Of a DNA stretch of 32,196 bases, positions 15,068 to 23,215 are shown piece after piece. Under the pieces are notes generated by a model. It was not told where the DNA came from and searched no databases. It worked only from the letters and a program-made list of their open reading frames with translations. The first letter of the stretch is position 1, and each line of letters begins with the position of its first letter. Origin of the DNA: Streptomyces phaeochromogenes (lineage in GTDB: Bacteria; Actinomycetota; Actinomycetes; Streptomycetales; Streptomycetaceae); assembly GCF_001418655.1 (NCBI RefSeq), contig NZ_LIQZ01000341.1, forward strand, positions 1-32,196. The letters are read 5' to 3'. Position numbers and translations under genes: made by a program.

Positions 15068-15553
15068 TCAGCCGCGCGTGTTGAGGGTCTCGGAACGGAT
15101 CAAGGTGTTCAGGTTGGCCATCGAGGTGCGCATGTTCGCCCGCATGCCCGGCTGCTGTATCCGGTCGAGCACAAGTCCGACCGGGCCGAGGCCAATGACG
15201 TATTCCACCTTGTACGTCATCTGCGTGGCCTCCCTCCCCTCGGCGCCCCGGACCGGCTCGAACTCGAAGACGCTGGTCACCTCCTTCAGCGGGGCGAACC
15301 CGACGCCGGTGTCGACGCGGCGCCTCAGGGGATCGATCTCCACCACGGTCCACACCGAGTCGGTGCGCAACGGGCCGAGGGTGCGGTTGCGTTCGGCGTA
15401 GGTCCTGCCAACGGTGGCGATGCCGTGGTGGTCGGTGACCTCGATCGCACCGGCGACCCACTCGGCGTAGCGGTCGGTGCGGGAGACGACCTCCCAGACG
15501 CGCTCGACGGGAGCGTCGACGACGGCGTGTTCGGTGACGTGGAACCTGGTCAT
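15068..15553 (-). CDS. SRPBCC-family protein (polyketide cyclase/dehydrase-like)
   Basis: A 161-residue single-domain START-like protein. It begins TRFHVTEHAVVDAPVERVWEVVSRTDRYAEW, a typical first strand and helix of the fold, and ends in the long C-terminal helix (MRANMRTSMANLNTLIR). Such proteins form a hydrophobic pocket for lipids or aromatic compounds; function varies widely and cannot be named here. The ribosome site AGAAGGAGA lies seven bases before the ATG. It sits downstream of the amine oxidase pseudogene on the same strand, so the two may once have formed an operon. Confidence 0.8.
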   Translation of the reverse strand: MTRFHVTEHAVVDAPVERVWEVVSRTDRYAEWVAGAIEVTDHHGIATVGRTYAERNRTLGPLRTDSVWTVVEIDPLRRRVDTGVGFAPLKEVTSVFEFEPVRGAEGREATQMTYKVEYVIGLGPVGLVLDRIQQPGMRANMRTSMANLNTLIRSETLNTRG

Positions 15554-15570
15554 GTGCGGTTCTCCTTCTT

Positions 15571-15602
15571 CGTTCTGTGATCGCTTCGTTTCGTGATCGC
15601 TT
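15571..15602. repeat. Tandem 16-bp repeat upstream of the SRPBCC gene
   Basis: CGTTCTGTGATCGCTT (15571-15586) is followed at once by CGTTTCGTGATCGCTT (15587-15602); only two central bases differ. It lies 18-49 bases upstream of the SRPBCC start and just beyond the pseudogene end. It could be a slippage duplication or paired regulator half-sites. Confidence 0.6.
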
Positions 15603-15616
15603 ACTACTGATCTCGG

Positions 15617-16333
15617 TCAGCTCTGATGCAGGAGTTCGGTGGCGGTGTGCCGGCCGGAGCGGACGGCGCCGTCCATGAAGCCGTTCCAGTAGGGGAGAAC
15701 TCGGACTCCGCCCGGTGCACGCGCCCGAACGCCCGGCCCAGCCACTCCCCGTACTCGGTCAGCACTCCGGGGGCGGCGACGGACGTCGGCCCACCCCGGG
15801 TCCACTGCTCGGCGGTCCAGTCCTGCTCGACGTAGTCGACGGTGTCGTAGGCCCGGTCCCCGACGACCTGGGCGAAGGACCGCAGTACCGCGCCGCGACG
15901 CTCGCCCGCGGGGCGGTGCGCCCACTTGCGCCACTCCTTGCCGCCGAGGAATCCCCTGAGGACGCCCGGTCCGCCGTCGGGCGGGGAGTTGTCGAACATC
16001 TCGCGGATCGGCGAACCGCCCCGCAGCAGGCCTATGCCGGACAGGCCCTCGGCGCGCCAGAACGGGGTGTCGTAGACGGCCACGCACCTCATGAGCGTGC
16101 CGAAGGGCAGCCGCTGGAACAGCTGGTCCTGCTGCGGAGGCAGCAGCGGGTCCCAGGCAATGCGAGAGGCCAGGAGCGGAGGTACGGCGACGATCACCCG
16201 GTCGGCCCGCCAGTCGCCGGCGTCGGACACCACAGTGACTCCACCGGCGTCCTGGCTGATCCGCCGTACCGGGGCCGATCACGACGACGTCGGTGTCTCG
16301 CCTGCTGTGTGTCTGGGGCGGGGTCTGGGGCAC
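15617..16333 (-). pseudogene. Flavin monoamine oxidase pseudogene (internal deletion plus frameshift)
   Basis: The 5' end is intact: a GTG at 16333 (GGGAG five bases upstream) opens a frame reading VPQTPPQTHSRRDTDVVVIG, the start of a Rossmann FAD domain. At about 16270-16276 it jumps to sequence from the second half of a flavin amine oxidase in another frame (VRRISQDAGGVTVVSDAGDW, then DRVIVAVPPLLASRIAWDP). The intervening ~200 residues, including most of the FAD and substrate domains, are missing. Near 15695-15705 a second frame change is needed to reach the conserved end LPYWNGFMDGAVRSGRHTATELLHQS, consistent with a one-base loss. Intact relatives are about 450 residues, so no functional enzyme is expected. 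Confidence 0.82.
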
Positions 16334-16396
16334 GGTCACTCCCTGGCTCAGGGGTATGACGGGGTCGGTAAGCAACTTACAGACGACATGGTCGCC

Positions 16397-16420
16397 TGAC
16401 AATGTCGAATGATTCTGTCA
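16397..16420. promoter_or_regulatory. Dyad TGACA-N14-TGTCA between the amine oxidase remnant and the MMPL gene
   Basis: Perfect 5-bp arms at 16397-16401 and 16416-16420 give a 24-bp outer length, the same as the dyads before tetR and MMPL, and share the GAC...GTC core. It lies 64-87 bases upstream of the amine-oxidase remnant start, so it may have been that gene's operator. Confidence 0.35.
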
Positions 16421-16469
16421 CTCACACTGTTCGCTTGACCTGCGCTGATGAGCCAATGATGCGCGTCAA

Positions 16470-16481
16470 AGTCCATGGACT
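16470..16481. promoter_or_regulatory. 12-bp perfect palindrome AGTCCATGGACT
   Basis: A fully symmetric word 63-74 bases upstream of the MMPL start codon, immediately before the candidate TetR dyad. It may be part of the promoter or bind a second regulator; no function is proven by the sequence. Confidence 0.35.
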
Positions 16482-16489
16482 ATGTCGAG

Positions 16490-16513
16490 CGACTTGAGCA
16501 GGTGATAAAGTCG
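16490..16513. promoter_or_regulatory. Candidate TetR operator upstream of the MMPL exporter gene
   Basis: CGACTT (16490-16495) and AAGTCG (16508-16513) are perfect 6-bp arms around 12 bases. Outer length is 24 bp, as in the tetR-promoter dyad, and 15 of 24 positions agree between the two. A 12-base word, TCGAGCGACTTG, is shared exactly (14351-14362 and 16485-16496). It lies 31-54 bases before the MMPL start codon, where repressor binding would block transcription. Confidence 0.6.
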
Positions 16514-16543
16514 GCCCATCGATTCCGTTCGAGGGAGTTCGTC

Positions 16544-18757
16544 ATGGCCGTCCTGCTTCACCGGCTGGGCCACGGTGCCTACCGCCACCGAAAGCTCGTC
16601 CTGGGTATATGGCTCTTCGTCCTGGCTGCGCTCATCACCTGCGTCGGCGTCTTCGGCAGCAAGCTCGACGACCGCTTCTCGGTGCCGGGCACCGAATCGC
16701 AGCGGGCGTTGGACAGTCTGAGCAAGACCCTTCCGGAGGCATCGGGCGCGAGTGCCCAGATCGTCTTCACCGCGCCCGAGGGCCAACGGGTCACCGAGGC
16801 CCCCTACACGGCGGCCATCGCCCGGGCCGTGGCGGAGGCGGAACGGGCGCCCCAGGTCAGCGAAGTCGTCGACCCGCAGTCCTCCGGCGCCGTCTCGGGC
16901 GACCGGACGACGGCGATCGTCCAGATCCAGTACCCCGTGCAGACCGCGGAGGTCCGTACGTCATCCGTGGACGTGATCCAGGACGCGGCACGCACGGCCG
17001 AGACGGACGGGCTGCGGACCTCGGTCGGCGGTTCCGTCTTCAACAGCAAGGGAGTTCATGTCGGGCCGTCGGAGATCATCGGTGTGGCCGTGGCGCTGCT
17101 CGTGCTCGTCGTCACGTTCGGTTCACTGCTGGCCGCCGGAATGGCGCTGCTGCCCGCCCTGATCGGCGTGGCGGTCGGTCTGGCCGGGCTCCTCGCTCTC
17201 GCACCCGCGGTCAGCGTCTCCTCCACGGCCGTCACGCTCGCCCTGATGCTGGGCCTGGCCGTGGGCATCGACTACGTCCTGTTCATCCTCTCGCGCCACC
17301 GTCAGCAACTGGCCCGCGGAACCGACCCGAAGGAATCCGTCGCGCTGGCCGTCGGTACGGCCGGAAGCGCCGTCGTCTTCGCCGGCATCACCGTGATCAT
17401 CGCGCTCGCCGCCCTCAGCGTCATCGGCATCCCGTTCCTGACCACGATGGGTCTCGGGGCCGCCGGCGCCGTCCTCGTCGCCGTGCTGGCCGCGATCACC
17501 CTCGTCCCGGCCGTCGCGGGATTCGCCGGTTCGCGGCTCGCCCCCAAGCCCGGCACCCGCGCCGCCCGGCGGGCCGCCGACACCGAGGGGGCCACCGGCC
17601 GCACCACCCTGGGCACCCGCTGGACCAAGTGGGTCATCGCCAAGCCGCTGCTGACCGTGCTCGCCGTGGCGGGCATCCTGGTGACCCTCGCCCTGCCCGT
17701 CATGGACCTGCGCCTGGCGCTGCCCGACAACGGCGCCGCCCCGCACGCCTCCACCGAGCGCAAGGCCTACGACACGATCAGCGAGAAGTTCGGCCCCGGC
17801 TTCAACGGCCCGCTGCTCGTACTGGCCGAGACCGACGACGGTACGGCTGCCACGAGTTCACAGGCCGGCGCTCAGGTGGCCGAGAAGCTGAGCACCCTCA
17901 AGAACGTCAAGGCCGTCCTGCCGCCCCAGCCCACCGGCGACCCGACGCAGAGCGTCATCACCGTCCTCCCCGCCTCCGGCCCCGACAGTGTCCGCACCGA
18001 CCAACTGGTCCGCGACATCCGCGAGGCCGCGCCCGGCCTCCGGGACGACACCGGCGCCTCGGTCGCGGTCACCGGCACCACCGCCGTCAATATCGACGTC
18101 TCGAACCGCCTCAGCGACTCCCTGCTGCCCTTCGTCGCCATCGTCGTCGGCCTCAGCCTGCTCCTGCTGATGATCGTCTTCCGGTCACTGGTCATCCCCG
18201 TCAAGGCCGCCGTCGGCTTCCTCCTCTCGGTGGGCGCCTCACTCGGTCTGGTCGTCGCCGTCTTCCAGTGGGGCTGGCTGGCCGACGTCCTCGGCGTGCC
18301 CCACAGCGGACCGGTCGTCAGCTTCCTGCCGATCATCCTGATCGGCGTGCTGTTCGGACTGGCCATGGACTACGAGGTGTTCCTCGTGTCCGGGATGCGA
18401 GAGGAATGGGCCCACACCGGCCGGGCCCGCCAGTCGGTCGTCGACGGCGCGCGCCACAGCGTGCGGGTCGTCACCGCCGCCGCCCTGATCATGTTCACCG
18501 TCTTCGCCGGGTTCTTCCCGCTGGACGACTCCCTGATCAAACCCATCGCGTTCGCGCTGGCCGTCGGCGTGGCCATCGACGCCTTCGCCGTCCGCATGAC
18601 GCTCGTACCGGCGGTACTCGCCCTCGCCGGCCGGGGCGCCTGGTGGCTGCCCGCCTGGCTGGACAGGATCCTGCCCGACCTCGACGTCGAAGGAAGCAGC
18701 CTCCAGAAGGCGGCACCGGCGGAGGCGGAACGCAAGGAACCCGAGCCCGTCTCCTGA
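16544..18757 (+). CDS. MMPL/RND-family membrane exporter
   Basis: A 737-residue transporter of the actinobacterial MMPL family, which exports lipids, siderophores or drugs using the proton gradient. The layout is one N-terminal helix (about 17-38), an extracellular domain, five helices, a cytoplasmic linker, a second helix and domain, then five more helices. Proton-relay Asp-Tyr pairs are seen in both halves: Asp243-Tyr244 (GIDYVLFILSRHR) and Asp609-Tyr610 (AMDYEVFLVSGMREEW). The ATG at 16544 is preferred because GAGGGAG lies six bases upstream; an earlier in-frame ATG at 16475 falls within the operator. It is probably repressed by the nearby TetR. The substrate is unknown. Confidence 0.88.
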   Translation: MAVLLHRLGHGAYRHRKLVLGIWLFVLAALITCVGVFGSKLDDRFSVPGTESQRALDSLSKTLPEASGASAQIVFTAPEGQRVTEAPYTAAIARAVAEAERAPQVSEVVDPQSSGAVSGDRTTAIVQIQYPVQTAEVRTSSVDVIQDAARTAETDGLRTSVGGSVFNSKGVHVGPSEIIGVAVALLVLVVTFGSLLAAGMALLPALIGVAVGLAGLLALAPAVSVSSTAVTLALMLGLAVGIDYVLFILSRHRQQLARGTDPKESVALAVGTAGSAVVFAGITVIIALAALSVIGIPFLTTMGLGAAGAVLVAVLAAITLVPAVAGFAGSRLAPKPGTRAARRAADTEGATGRTTLGTRWTKWVIAKPLLTVLAVAGILVTLALPVMDLRLALPDNGAAPHASTERKAYDTISEKFGPGFNGPLLVLAETDDGTAATSSQAGAQVAEKLSTLKNVKAVLPPQPTGDPTQSVITVLPASGPDSVRTDQLVRDIREAAPGLRDDTGASVAVTGTTAVNIDVSNRLSDSLLPFVAIVVGLSLLLLMIVFRSLVIPVKAAVGFLLSVGASLGLVVAVFQWGWLADVLGVPHSGPVVSFLPIILIGVLFGLAMDYEVFLVSGMREEWAHTGRARQSVVDGARHSVRVVTAAALIMFTVFAGFFPLDDSLIKPIAFALAVGVAIDAFAVRMTLVPAVLALAGRGAWWLPAWLDRILPDLDVEGSSLQKAAPAEAERKEPEPVS

Positions 18758-19174
18758 GCCGACTCTGCCGGCAGGCGCACGGCGACCCCATCACCGAGGT
18801 CCCCGGCGGCACGGGACGTCGACGACATCCCGCGCCGGCCGCCCGACCATCCGCTGCCGGTCCCGGCGCGCGCGTCGTTGTGGCAGCGGGTGGCGCAGCC
18901 GGTGTACGTCTCACTGCAGCCGTACGCCCATGAGTTGTACGGAAGATCCGTACGGTCGCCCGGCACGGTGACGCGGCAACCGCGCCTCACCGGCACCGTG
19001 TTGCACTGCGTTCCCGCACGTCTACACCGGCAACTGCCGCCCAAACACATTATCCGCACGATGTCACGGCTCGGCCCCGGCTCGCGGCGGGCCCCGTACA
19101 AAGTCGGACGATAGCTCGCCATACTGGACGAGCCAGGGGAGGGCAGGGCCGAACGACGGGGGCGATCGCAGCAG
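18758..19174. other. Gene-free stretch between the MMPL and kinase genes
   Basis: 417 bases with no convincing gene on either strand. Open frames here are shadow-like (Arg/Pro/Ser/Cys-rich with no family features). Seen in it are a dyad GTACGG-AAGAT-CCGTAC at 18937-18953, which could be a regulator site, and a more AT-rich part at about 19040-19130 likely to hold the kinase promoter. No clear -35/-10 pair could be fixed. Confidence 0.5.
18937..18953. promoter_or_regulatory. Dyad GTACGG-AAGAT-CCGTAC
   Basis: Perfect 6-bp arms around five bases, 222-238 bases upstream of the kinase start codon and about 180 bases after the MMPL stop. It may be a regulator site or a weak terminator stem; there is no T-run. 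Confidence 0.3.
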
Positions 19175-21397
19175 ATGGGGGACACCAGGCTGATCCAGGG
19201 CCGGTACCGGTTGCTCGACCTGATCGGTCGAGGGGGGATGGGTGAGGTGTGGCGTGCCCGGGACGAGTCGCTGGGCAGACAGGTCGCCGTGAAGTGCCTC
19301 AAACCGTTGGGCCAGCACCACGACAACTCGTTCACCCGTGTCCTGCGGGAGCGGTTTCGCCGCGAGGCACGGGTGGCCGCGGCACTCCAGCACCGCGGGG
19401 TGACCGTCGTCCACGACTTCGGCGAGTCGGACGGCGTGCTCTATCTGGTGATGGAGCTGCTGGACGGGCGCAACCTCAGCCAGCTCCTGGAGGACAACAA
19501 ACACCATCCGCTGCCCGTCGCGGACATCGTGGAGATCGGCGAGCAGGCGGCTGCCGCCCTCGCGTACACCCACCAACAGGGCATCGTGCACCGGGACCTG
19601 AAACCCGCGAACATCATGCGGCTCGGCGACGGCACGGTGAAGATCTGCGACTTCGGCATAGCTCGCCTCGGGCACGACATCGGCTTCACCTCCAGACTCA
19701 CCGGTACCGGCATCGCCATGGGCACCCCGCACTACATGTCGCCCGAGCAGATCGGCGGCGACCAGGTCGACCACCGCAGCGACCTCTACTCCTTCGGCTG
19801 CGTGCTGTACGAGATCGCGACCGGGGCGCCCCCGTTCGACCTCGACGACGCGTGGGCGGTCCTGGTCGGCCACCGGGACACGACTCCCGAGCCGCCGCGC
19901 CGCCATCGCGCCGAGCTCCCCGAGTTCCTGGACCGGATCATCCTGGACCTGCTGGCCAAGGAACCCGAGCAGCGACCGCACGACGCCCGTGAGCTGGGCC
20001 GCCGCATCGGCGCGGGCCGCACGGCTCCGGCGTACGTGCCGACCGTGGTGTCGCCTCCGGTGCGGCCCTCGGCGCCGGAGCGCCCCGCCGCACGCGAGGA
20101 GCGGCTGCCCTCCTGGACCCGCGGGATGACCACCGGCCACAAGGCGACCGGGGCGGGCCTGCGCACCACACCGCCCGACGCAGCCGCGGGCCTCACCGGC
20201 GACTGGATCGCGCGCACCGACACGCGCGGCACCCAGGACCCGGTTCCTGCCGAACGGCCCACACCGTCACCGGAGTTGATCACCACCCTCACCGGCCGGC
20301 ACAACGCGGGACTGAGCCTGGGGCGGCTCGGCCGCTGGGCGGAGGCGGGCGAGGTGCACCGCGCGGTCGCCGCCGAACGCGAACACGCGCTCGGCCCCGA
20401 CCACCCCGACACACTGGCCAGCCGCTACGAGGTCGGCTTCACCCTCAGCCGCACCGGCCGCCCCGCCGACGCGCTGCGCGAGTACGGGCATGTGGCCCAG
20501 ACCAGGGAGCACGTGTTCGGCCCCGACCACCCGGACACCCTGGCCGCCCGCCAGGAAATGGCCTATGTACTGGGCCAGTTGGGCCGCCACTTCGAAGCAC
20601 ACCAGGTGTACACGGCCGTACTCGCCGCCCGGGAACGCGCCATGGGGCCCGAGCACCCCGACACCCTGCGCTGCCGCCACAACCTCGCCTTCAACCTCAG
20701 CAGACTCGGGCGGCTGGAGGACTCGTACCGGATGGCGAGCGAGGTGGCCGCGTCGCGCGCCCGGGTGCTCGGCGCGAACCATCCCGACACGCTCGTCACC
20801 CGGTACGAAGTCGCGTACGCGCTCGGGCAGTTGGGCCGCTGGCCGGAGGCACTGCAGACATACCAGGAGGTCGCCGAGGCGCGGGCGCAGGCGCTCGGCC
20901 CCGACCATCCCGACACACTCGCCGCGCGCTACGAGGTCGGCATCAGCCTCGGCCGGCTCGGGCGCAGCGCCCAGGCGCTGGAGCTGTACCGCGGCCTGAT
21001 CGACGACCGCACCCGCGTCCACGGGCCCGCCCATCCCGAGGCCCTGCGCGCCCGGCACGGGCTCGGTGTCAACCTCGGCCGGCTCGGCCGCTGGGAGGAG
21101 GCGCTGGCGGAGTCCCGTGACGTGTGCGCGATCCGCGAGCGTGTGCTCGGTCCCGACCACCCGGACACCCTGGTCAGTCGTCGCGAGGTCGCCGTCGGGC
21201 TCGGCTGGCTGGGCCGGTGGGCCGACGCGCTCACGGAGTACCGCCAGGTGGCCGCCGCGCGCGAGCGTGTGCTGGGCGGTGACCATCCCGACGCGCTGGC
21301 CAGCCGCAACGACGAGGCGCACTGTCTGGAGCAGCTGGGGCGGGGTGCGGAGGCGGTGGAGTTGTATCGGAGGGTCGCGGCGTTGCGTCAGCGGTGA
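19175..21397 (+). CDS. Serine/threonine protein kinase with C-terminal TPR-like repeat array
   Basis: A 740-residue fusion. Kinase domain, residues about 11-280: glycine loop GRGGMGEV (18-25), Lys40 (VAVK), HRDLKPAN with Asp141, DFG 159-161 and SPE (189-191), so all catalytic residues are present. Residues 280-365 are a Pro/Arg-rich linker with no membrane helix. Residues about 367-740 carry nine repeats, the first partial, of 42 residues with the consensus LGPDHPDTLAARYEVA and a following LGQLGRWxEA helix, of the TPR_10/TPR_12 type. Unlike the PASTA kinases it is cytosolic, and the repeats probably bind partner proteins or substrates. The ATG begins MGDTRLIQGRYRLLDLIGRG; the ribosome site is weak. 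Confidence 0.92.
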   Translation: MGDTRLIQGRYRLLDLIGRGGMGEVWRARDESLGRQVAVKCLKPLGQHHDNSFTRVLRERFRREARVAAALQHRGVTVVHDFGESDGVLYLVMELLDGRNLSQLLEDNKHHPLPVADIVEIGEQAAAALAYTHQQGIVHRDLKPANIMRLGDGTVKICDFGIARLGHDIGFTSRLTGTGIAMGTPHYMSPEQIGGDQVDHRSDLYSFGCVLYEIATGAPPFDLDDAWAVLVGHRDTTPEPPRRHRAELPEFLDRIILDLLAKEPEQRPHDARELGRRIGAGRTAPAYVPTVVSPPVRPSAPERPAAREERLPSWTRGMTTGHKATGAGLRTTPPDAAAGLTGDWIARTDTRGTQDPVPAERPTPSPELITTLTGRHNAGLSLGRLGRWAEAGEVHRAVAAEREHALGPDHPDTLASRYEVGFTLSRTGRPADALREYGHVAQTREHVFGPDHPDTLAARQEMAYVLGQLGRHFEAHQVYTAVLAARERAMGPEHPDTLRCRHNLAFNLSRLGRLEDSYRMASEVAASRARVLGANHPDTLVTRYEVAYALGQLGRWPEALQTYQEVAEARAQALGPDHPDTLAARYEVGISLGRLGRSAQALELYRGLIDDRTRVHGPAHPEALRARHGLGVNLGRLGRWEEALAESRDVCAIRERVLGPDHPDTLVSRREVAVGLGWLGRWADALTEYRQVAAARERVLGGDHPDALASRNDEAHCLEQLGRGAEAVELYRRVAALRQR

Positions 21398-21489
21398 CGC
21401 TCCGCCGGGGTGCGCGGGTTCTGGGCCGGGGGGCTGCGCCCCAGGCCCCCTGCCCAGGTTGTTCGTCGGGTGCGGGTCGGCCGTGGCTG

Positions 21490-21520
21490 GGCGCGCAGTT
21501 CCCCGCGCCCCTTACGGGGC
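21490..21520. repeat. Streptomyces-type GC-rich intergenic repeat with hairpin
   Basis: The stretch has GCGCAGTTCCCCGCGCCCCT, a word I recall as recurring in many intergenic gaps of Streptomyces genomes. GCCCC (21507-21511) and GGGGC (21516-21520) form a small stem. It sits between the kinase stop and the next gene and may act as a terminator. A companion GC-rich stretch with inverted GGGG/CCCC words lies at about 21420-21450. Confidence 0.5.
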
Positions 21521-21572
21521 CGGTTGCCGCGTGTGTCTGGCCGACCTAGATCATCGCGTGTTACCAAGAAGC

Positions 21573-23138
21573 ATGGGTGCATTCGAGGGATACCGGGAGC
21601 AGGACGTCGTCATCGTCGGCGGGGGACACAACGGGCTGGTCGCCGCTGCCTATCTGGCGCGGGCCGGGAAGTCGGTGCTGGTCCTGGAGCGGCTGGGGGT
21701 CACCGGCGGGGCGGCCGTGTCGACCCGCCCGTTCGCCGGTGTCGACGCCCGGCTGTCGCGGTACTCGTACCTGGTCAGCCTGCTGCCCCGGAAGATCGTG
21801 CGGGACCTCGGCCTCGACTTCCGGGTCCGCGGTCGCACCGTGTCCTCGTACACCCCCACCGAGCGGGACGGACGGCCGACCGGACTGCTCGTCGGGGGCG
21901 GCGAACGGCGCACCCGGGAGGCCTTCGCCAAGCTGACCGGGTCCGCCCGCGAGTACCAGGCATGGCAGCGCTTCTACGGGATGACCGGCCGCGTCGCCAA
22001 GAAGGTGTTCCCCACCCTCACCGAACCCCTGCCCACACGCGACGAACTGCGCCGCCGCATCGACGACGAGGAGGCGTGGAAGATCCTCTTCGAGGAGCCG
22101 CTCGGGACGACCGTCGAGGACAACTTCAGCGACGACCTCGTACGCGGCGTCGTCCTCACCGACGCGCTCATCGGCACCTTCGCCGACGCCCACGACCCGT
22201 CCCTGCGGCAGAACCGCTGCTTCCTCTACCACGTGATCGGCGGCGGGACGGGAGCCTGGGACGTGCCGGTCGGCGGCATGGGCGCGCTCACCGACGCCAT
22301 CGCCGGAGCCGCGCGCGCCGCGGGCGCGGTCGTCGCCACCGGCCACGAGGCGGTCCGCGTGGAGACCGACGGACGGGCCGCCGAGGTCACGTACCGGACC
22401 CCGGACGGCGAGCGGACGGTCTCGGCCCGGCACGTCCTCGTCAACGCCTCCCCGCAGGAGCTCGCCCGGCTCACCGGCGACGAGCCGCCCGCCCCGGCCG
22501 AAGGCGCCCAGCTCAAGGTGAACATGCTGCTGAAGCGGCTGCCCCGGCTGCGCGACACGTCCGTCGATCCGCGCGAGGCCTTCTCCGGGACCTTCCACAT
22601 CGCCGAGGGATACGAGCAGTTGGCGACCGCCCATGCCCAGGCGGCGTCCGGTGCGCTGCCCGAGGCGCCGCCCTCCGAGATCTACTGCCACTCGCTCACC
22701 GATCCGACGATCCTCGGCCCGGACCTGGTGCAGCAGGGCTACCACACGCTCACGCTCTTCGGTCTGCACACACCCGCCCGGCTCTTCGCCCACGACAACG
22801 ACGGCGTACGCGAGGAACTGCTCAAGTCGACGCTCGCGCAACTGGACGCGCACCTCGCCGAACCGCTCGCCGACTGCCTGGCGACCGACGCGGACGGCCG
22901 CCCCTGCATCGAGGCCAAGACACCGCTCGACCTGGAGCGCGACCTGCGGCTGCCCGGCGGCAACATCTTCCATCGCGACCTCGCCTTCCCCTATGTGCAG
23001 GAGGGCACGGGCCGCTGGGGAGTGGAGACCGCACACGCGAACGTCCTGCTGTGCGGCGCGGGCGCGGTGCGCGGCGGCGGGGTGAGCGGAGTACCGGGAC
23101 ACAACGCGGCCATGGCGCTGCTGGAGGAGTCTCCGTGA
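21573..23138 (+). CDS. FAD-dependent oxidoreductase, phytoene desaturase / PYROXD2-like
   Basis: A 521-residue flavoprotein. The N-terminal dinucleotide site is DVVIVGGGHNGLVAAAYLARAG (GGGHNG at 16-21) with an acidic residue at the end of strand 2 (VLVLER). The C-terminal FAD motif is CGAGAVRGGGVSGVPGHNAAM. This places it in the CrtI-related amine oxidase superfamily. No carotenoid genes (crtB, crtE) are adjacent, and the HNGL form with the GGMGAL motif fits the PYROXD2-like branch of unknown substrate better than a true phytoene desaturase. No signal peptide is seen. The ATG follows a weak AAGAAG site. It is convergent with the serine hydrolase gene. Confidence 0.8.
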   Translation: MGAFEGYREQDVVIVGGGHNGLVAAAYLARAGKSVLVLERLGVTGGAAVSTRPFAGVDARLSRYSYLVSLLPRKIVRDLGLDFRVRGRTVSSYTPTERDGRPTGLLVGGGERRTREAFAKLTGSAREYQAWQRFYGMTGRVAKKVFPTLTEPLPTRDELRRRIDDEEAWKILFEEPLGTTVEDNFSDDLVRGVVLTDALIGTFADAHDPSLRQNRCFLYHVIGGGTGAWDVPVGGMGALTDAIAGAARAAGAVVATGHEAVRVETDGRAAEVTYRTPDGERTVSARHVLVNASPQELARLTGDEPPAPAEGAQLKVNMLLKRLPRLRDTSVDPREAFSGTFHIAEGYEQLATAHAQAASGALPEAPPSEIYCHSLTDPTILGPDLVQQGYHTLTLFGLHTPARLFAHDNDGVREELLKSTLAQLDAHLAEPLADCLATDADGRPCIEAKTPLDLERDLRLPGGNIFHRDLAFPYVQEGTGRWGVETAHANVLLCGAGAVRGGGVSGVPGHNAAMALLEESP

Positions 23139-23165
23139 CCGACTGCGTGACCGACTGCGTGACCG
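23135..23165 (+). repeat. 12-bp tandem repeat at the oxidoreductase stop
   Basis: GTGACCGACTGC at 23135-23146 and 23147-23158, then GTGACCG at 23159-23165. The first unit overlaps the TGA stop and, read in its own frame with GGAGGAG upstream, opens a tiny frame VTDCVTDCVTAK ending at TAG. It looks like a slippage expansion at what may once have been the coupled start of another gene. Confidence 0.6.
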
Positions 23166-23180
23166 CCAAGTAGCGCCCGG

Positions 23181-23202
23181 CGACGGCTCGTTCACGCCGT
23201 CG
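23181..23202. terminator. Hairpin between the convergent oxidoreductase and serine hydrolase genes
   Basis: CGACGGC (23181-23187) and GCCGTCG (23196-23202) form a perfect 7-bp stem with an eight-base loop, in the 77-base convergent gap. It can act for both strands. Confidence 0.55.
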
Positions 23203-23215
23203 TCGGCTCCGGCGG

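Noticed and set aside
16609..18933. 774-residue frame overlapping the MMPL gene on the same strand
   Set aside because: Arg/Pro/His-rich +1 shadow; the MMPL frame has helices, Asp-Tyr pairs and a good ribosome site.
18370..19335. Minus-strand open frame in the MMPL-kinase gap
   Set aside because: Cys/Arg/Ser/Pro-rich with no recognizable domain, overlaps the 3' end of MMPL and the start of the kinase; not supported as a gene.
20360..21390. CRISPR-like or satellite DNA repeat inside the kinase gene
   Set aside because: The 126-base periodicity is explained by the 42-residue protein repeats in frame; there are no unique spacers between identical short repeats.
21573..23138. Carotenoid phytoene desaturase (crtI) within a pigment cluster
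   Set aside because: No crtB, crtE or cyclase gene nearby, and the N-terminal HNGL form suits the PYROXD2-like branch.
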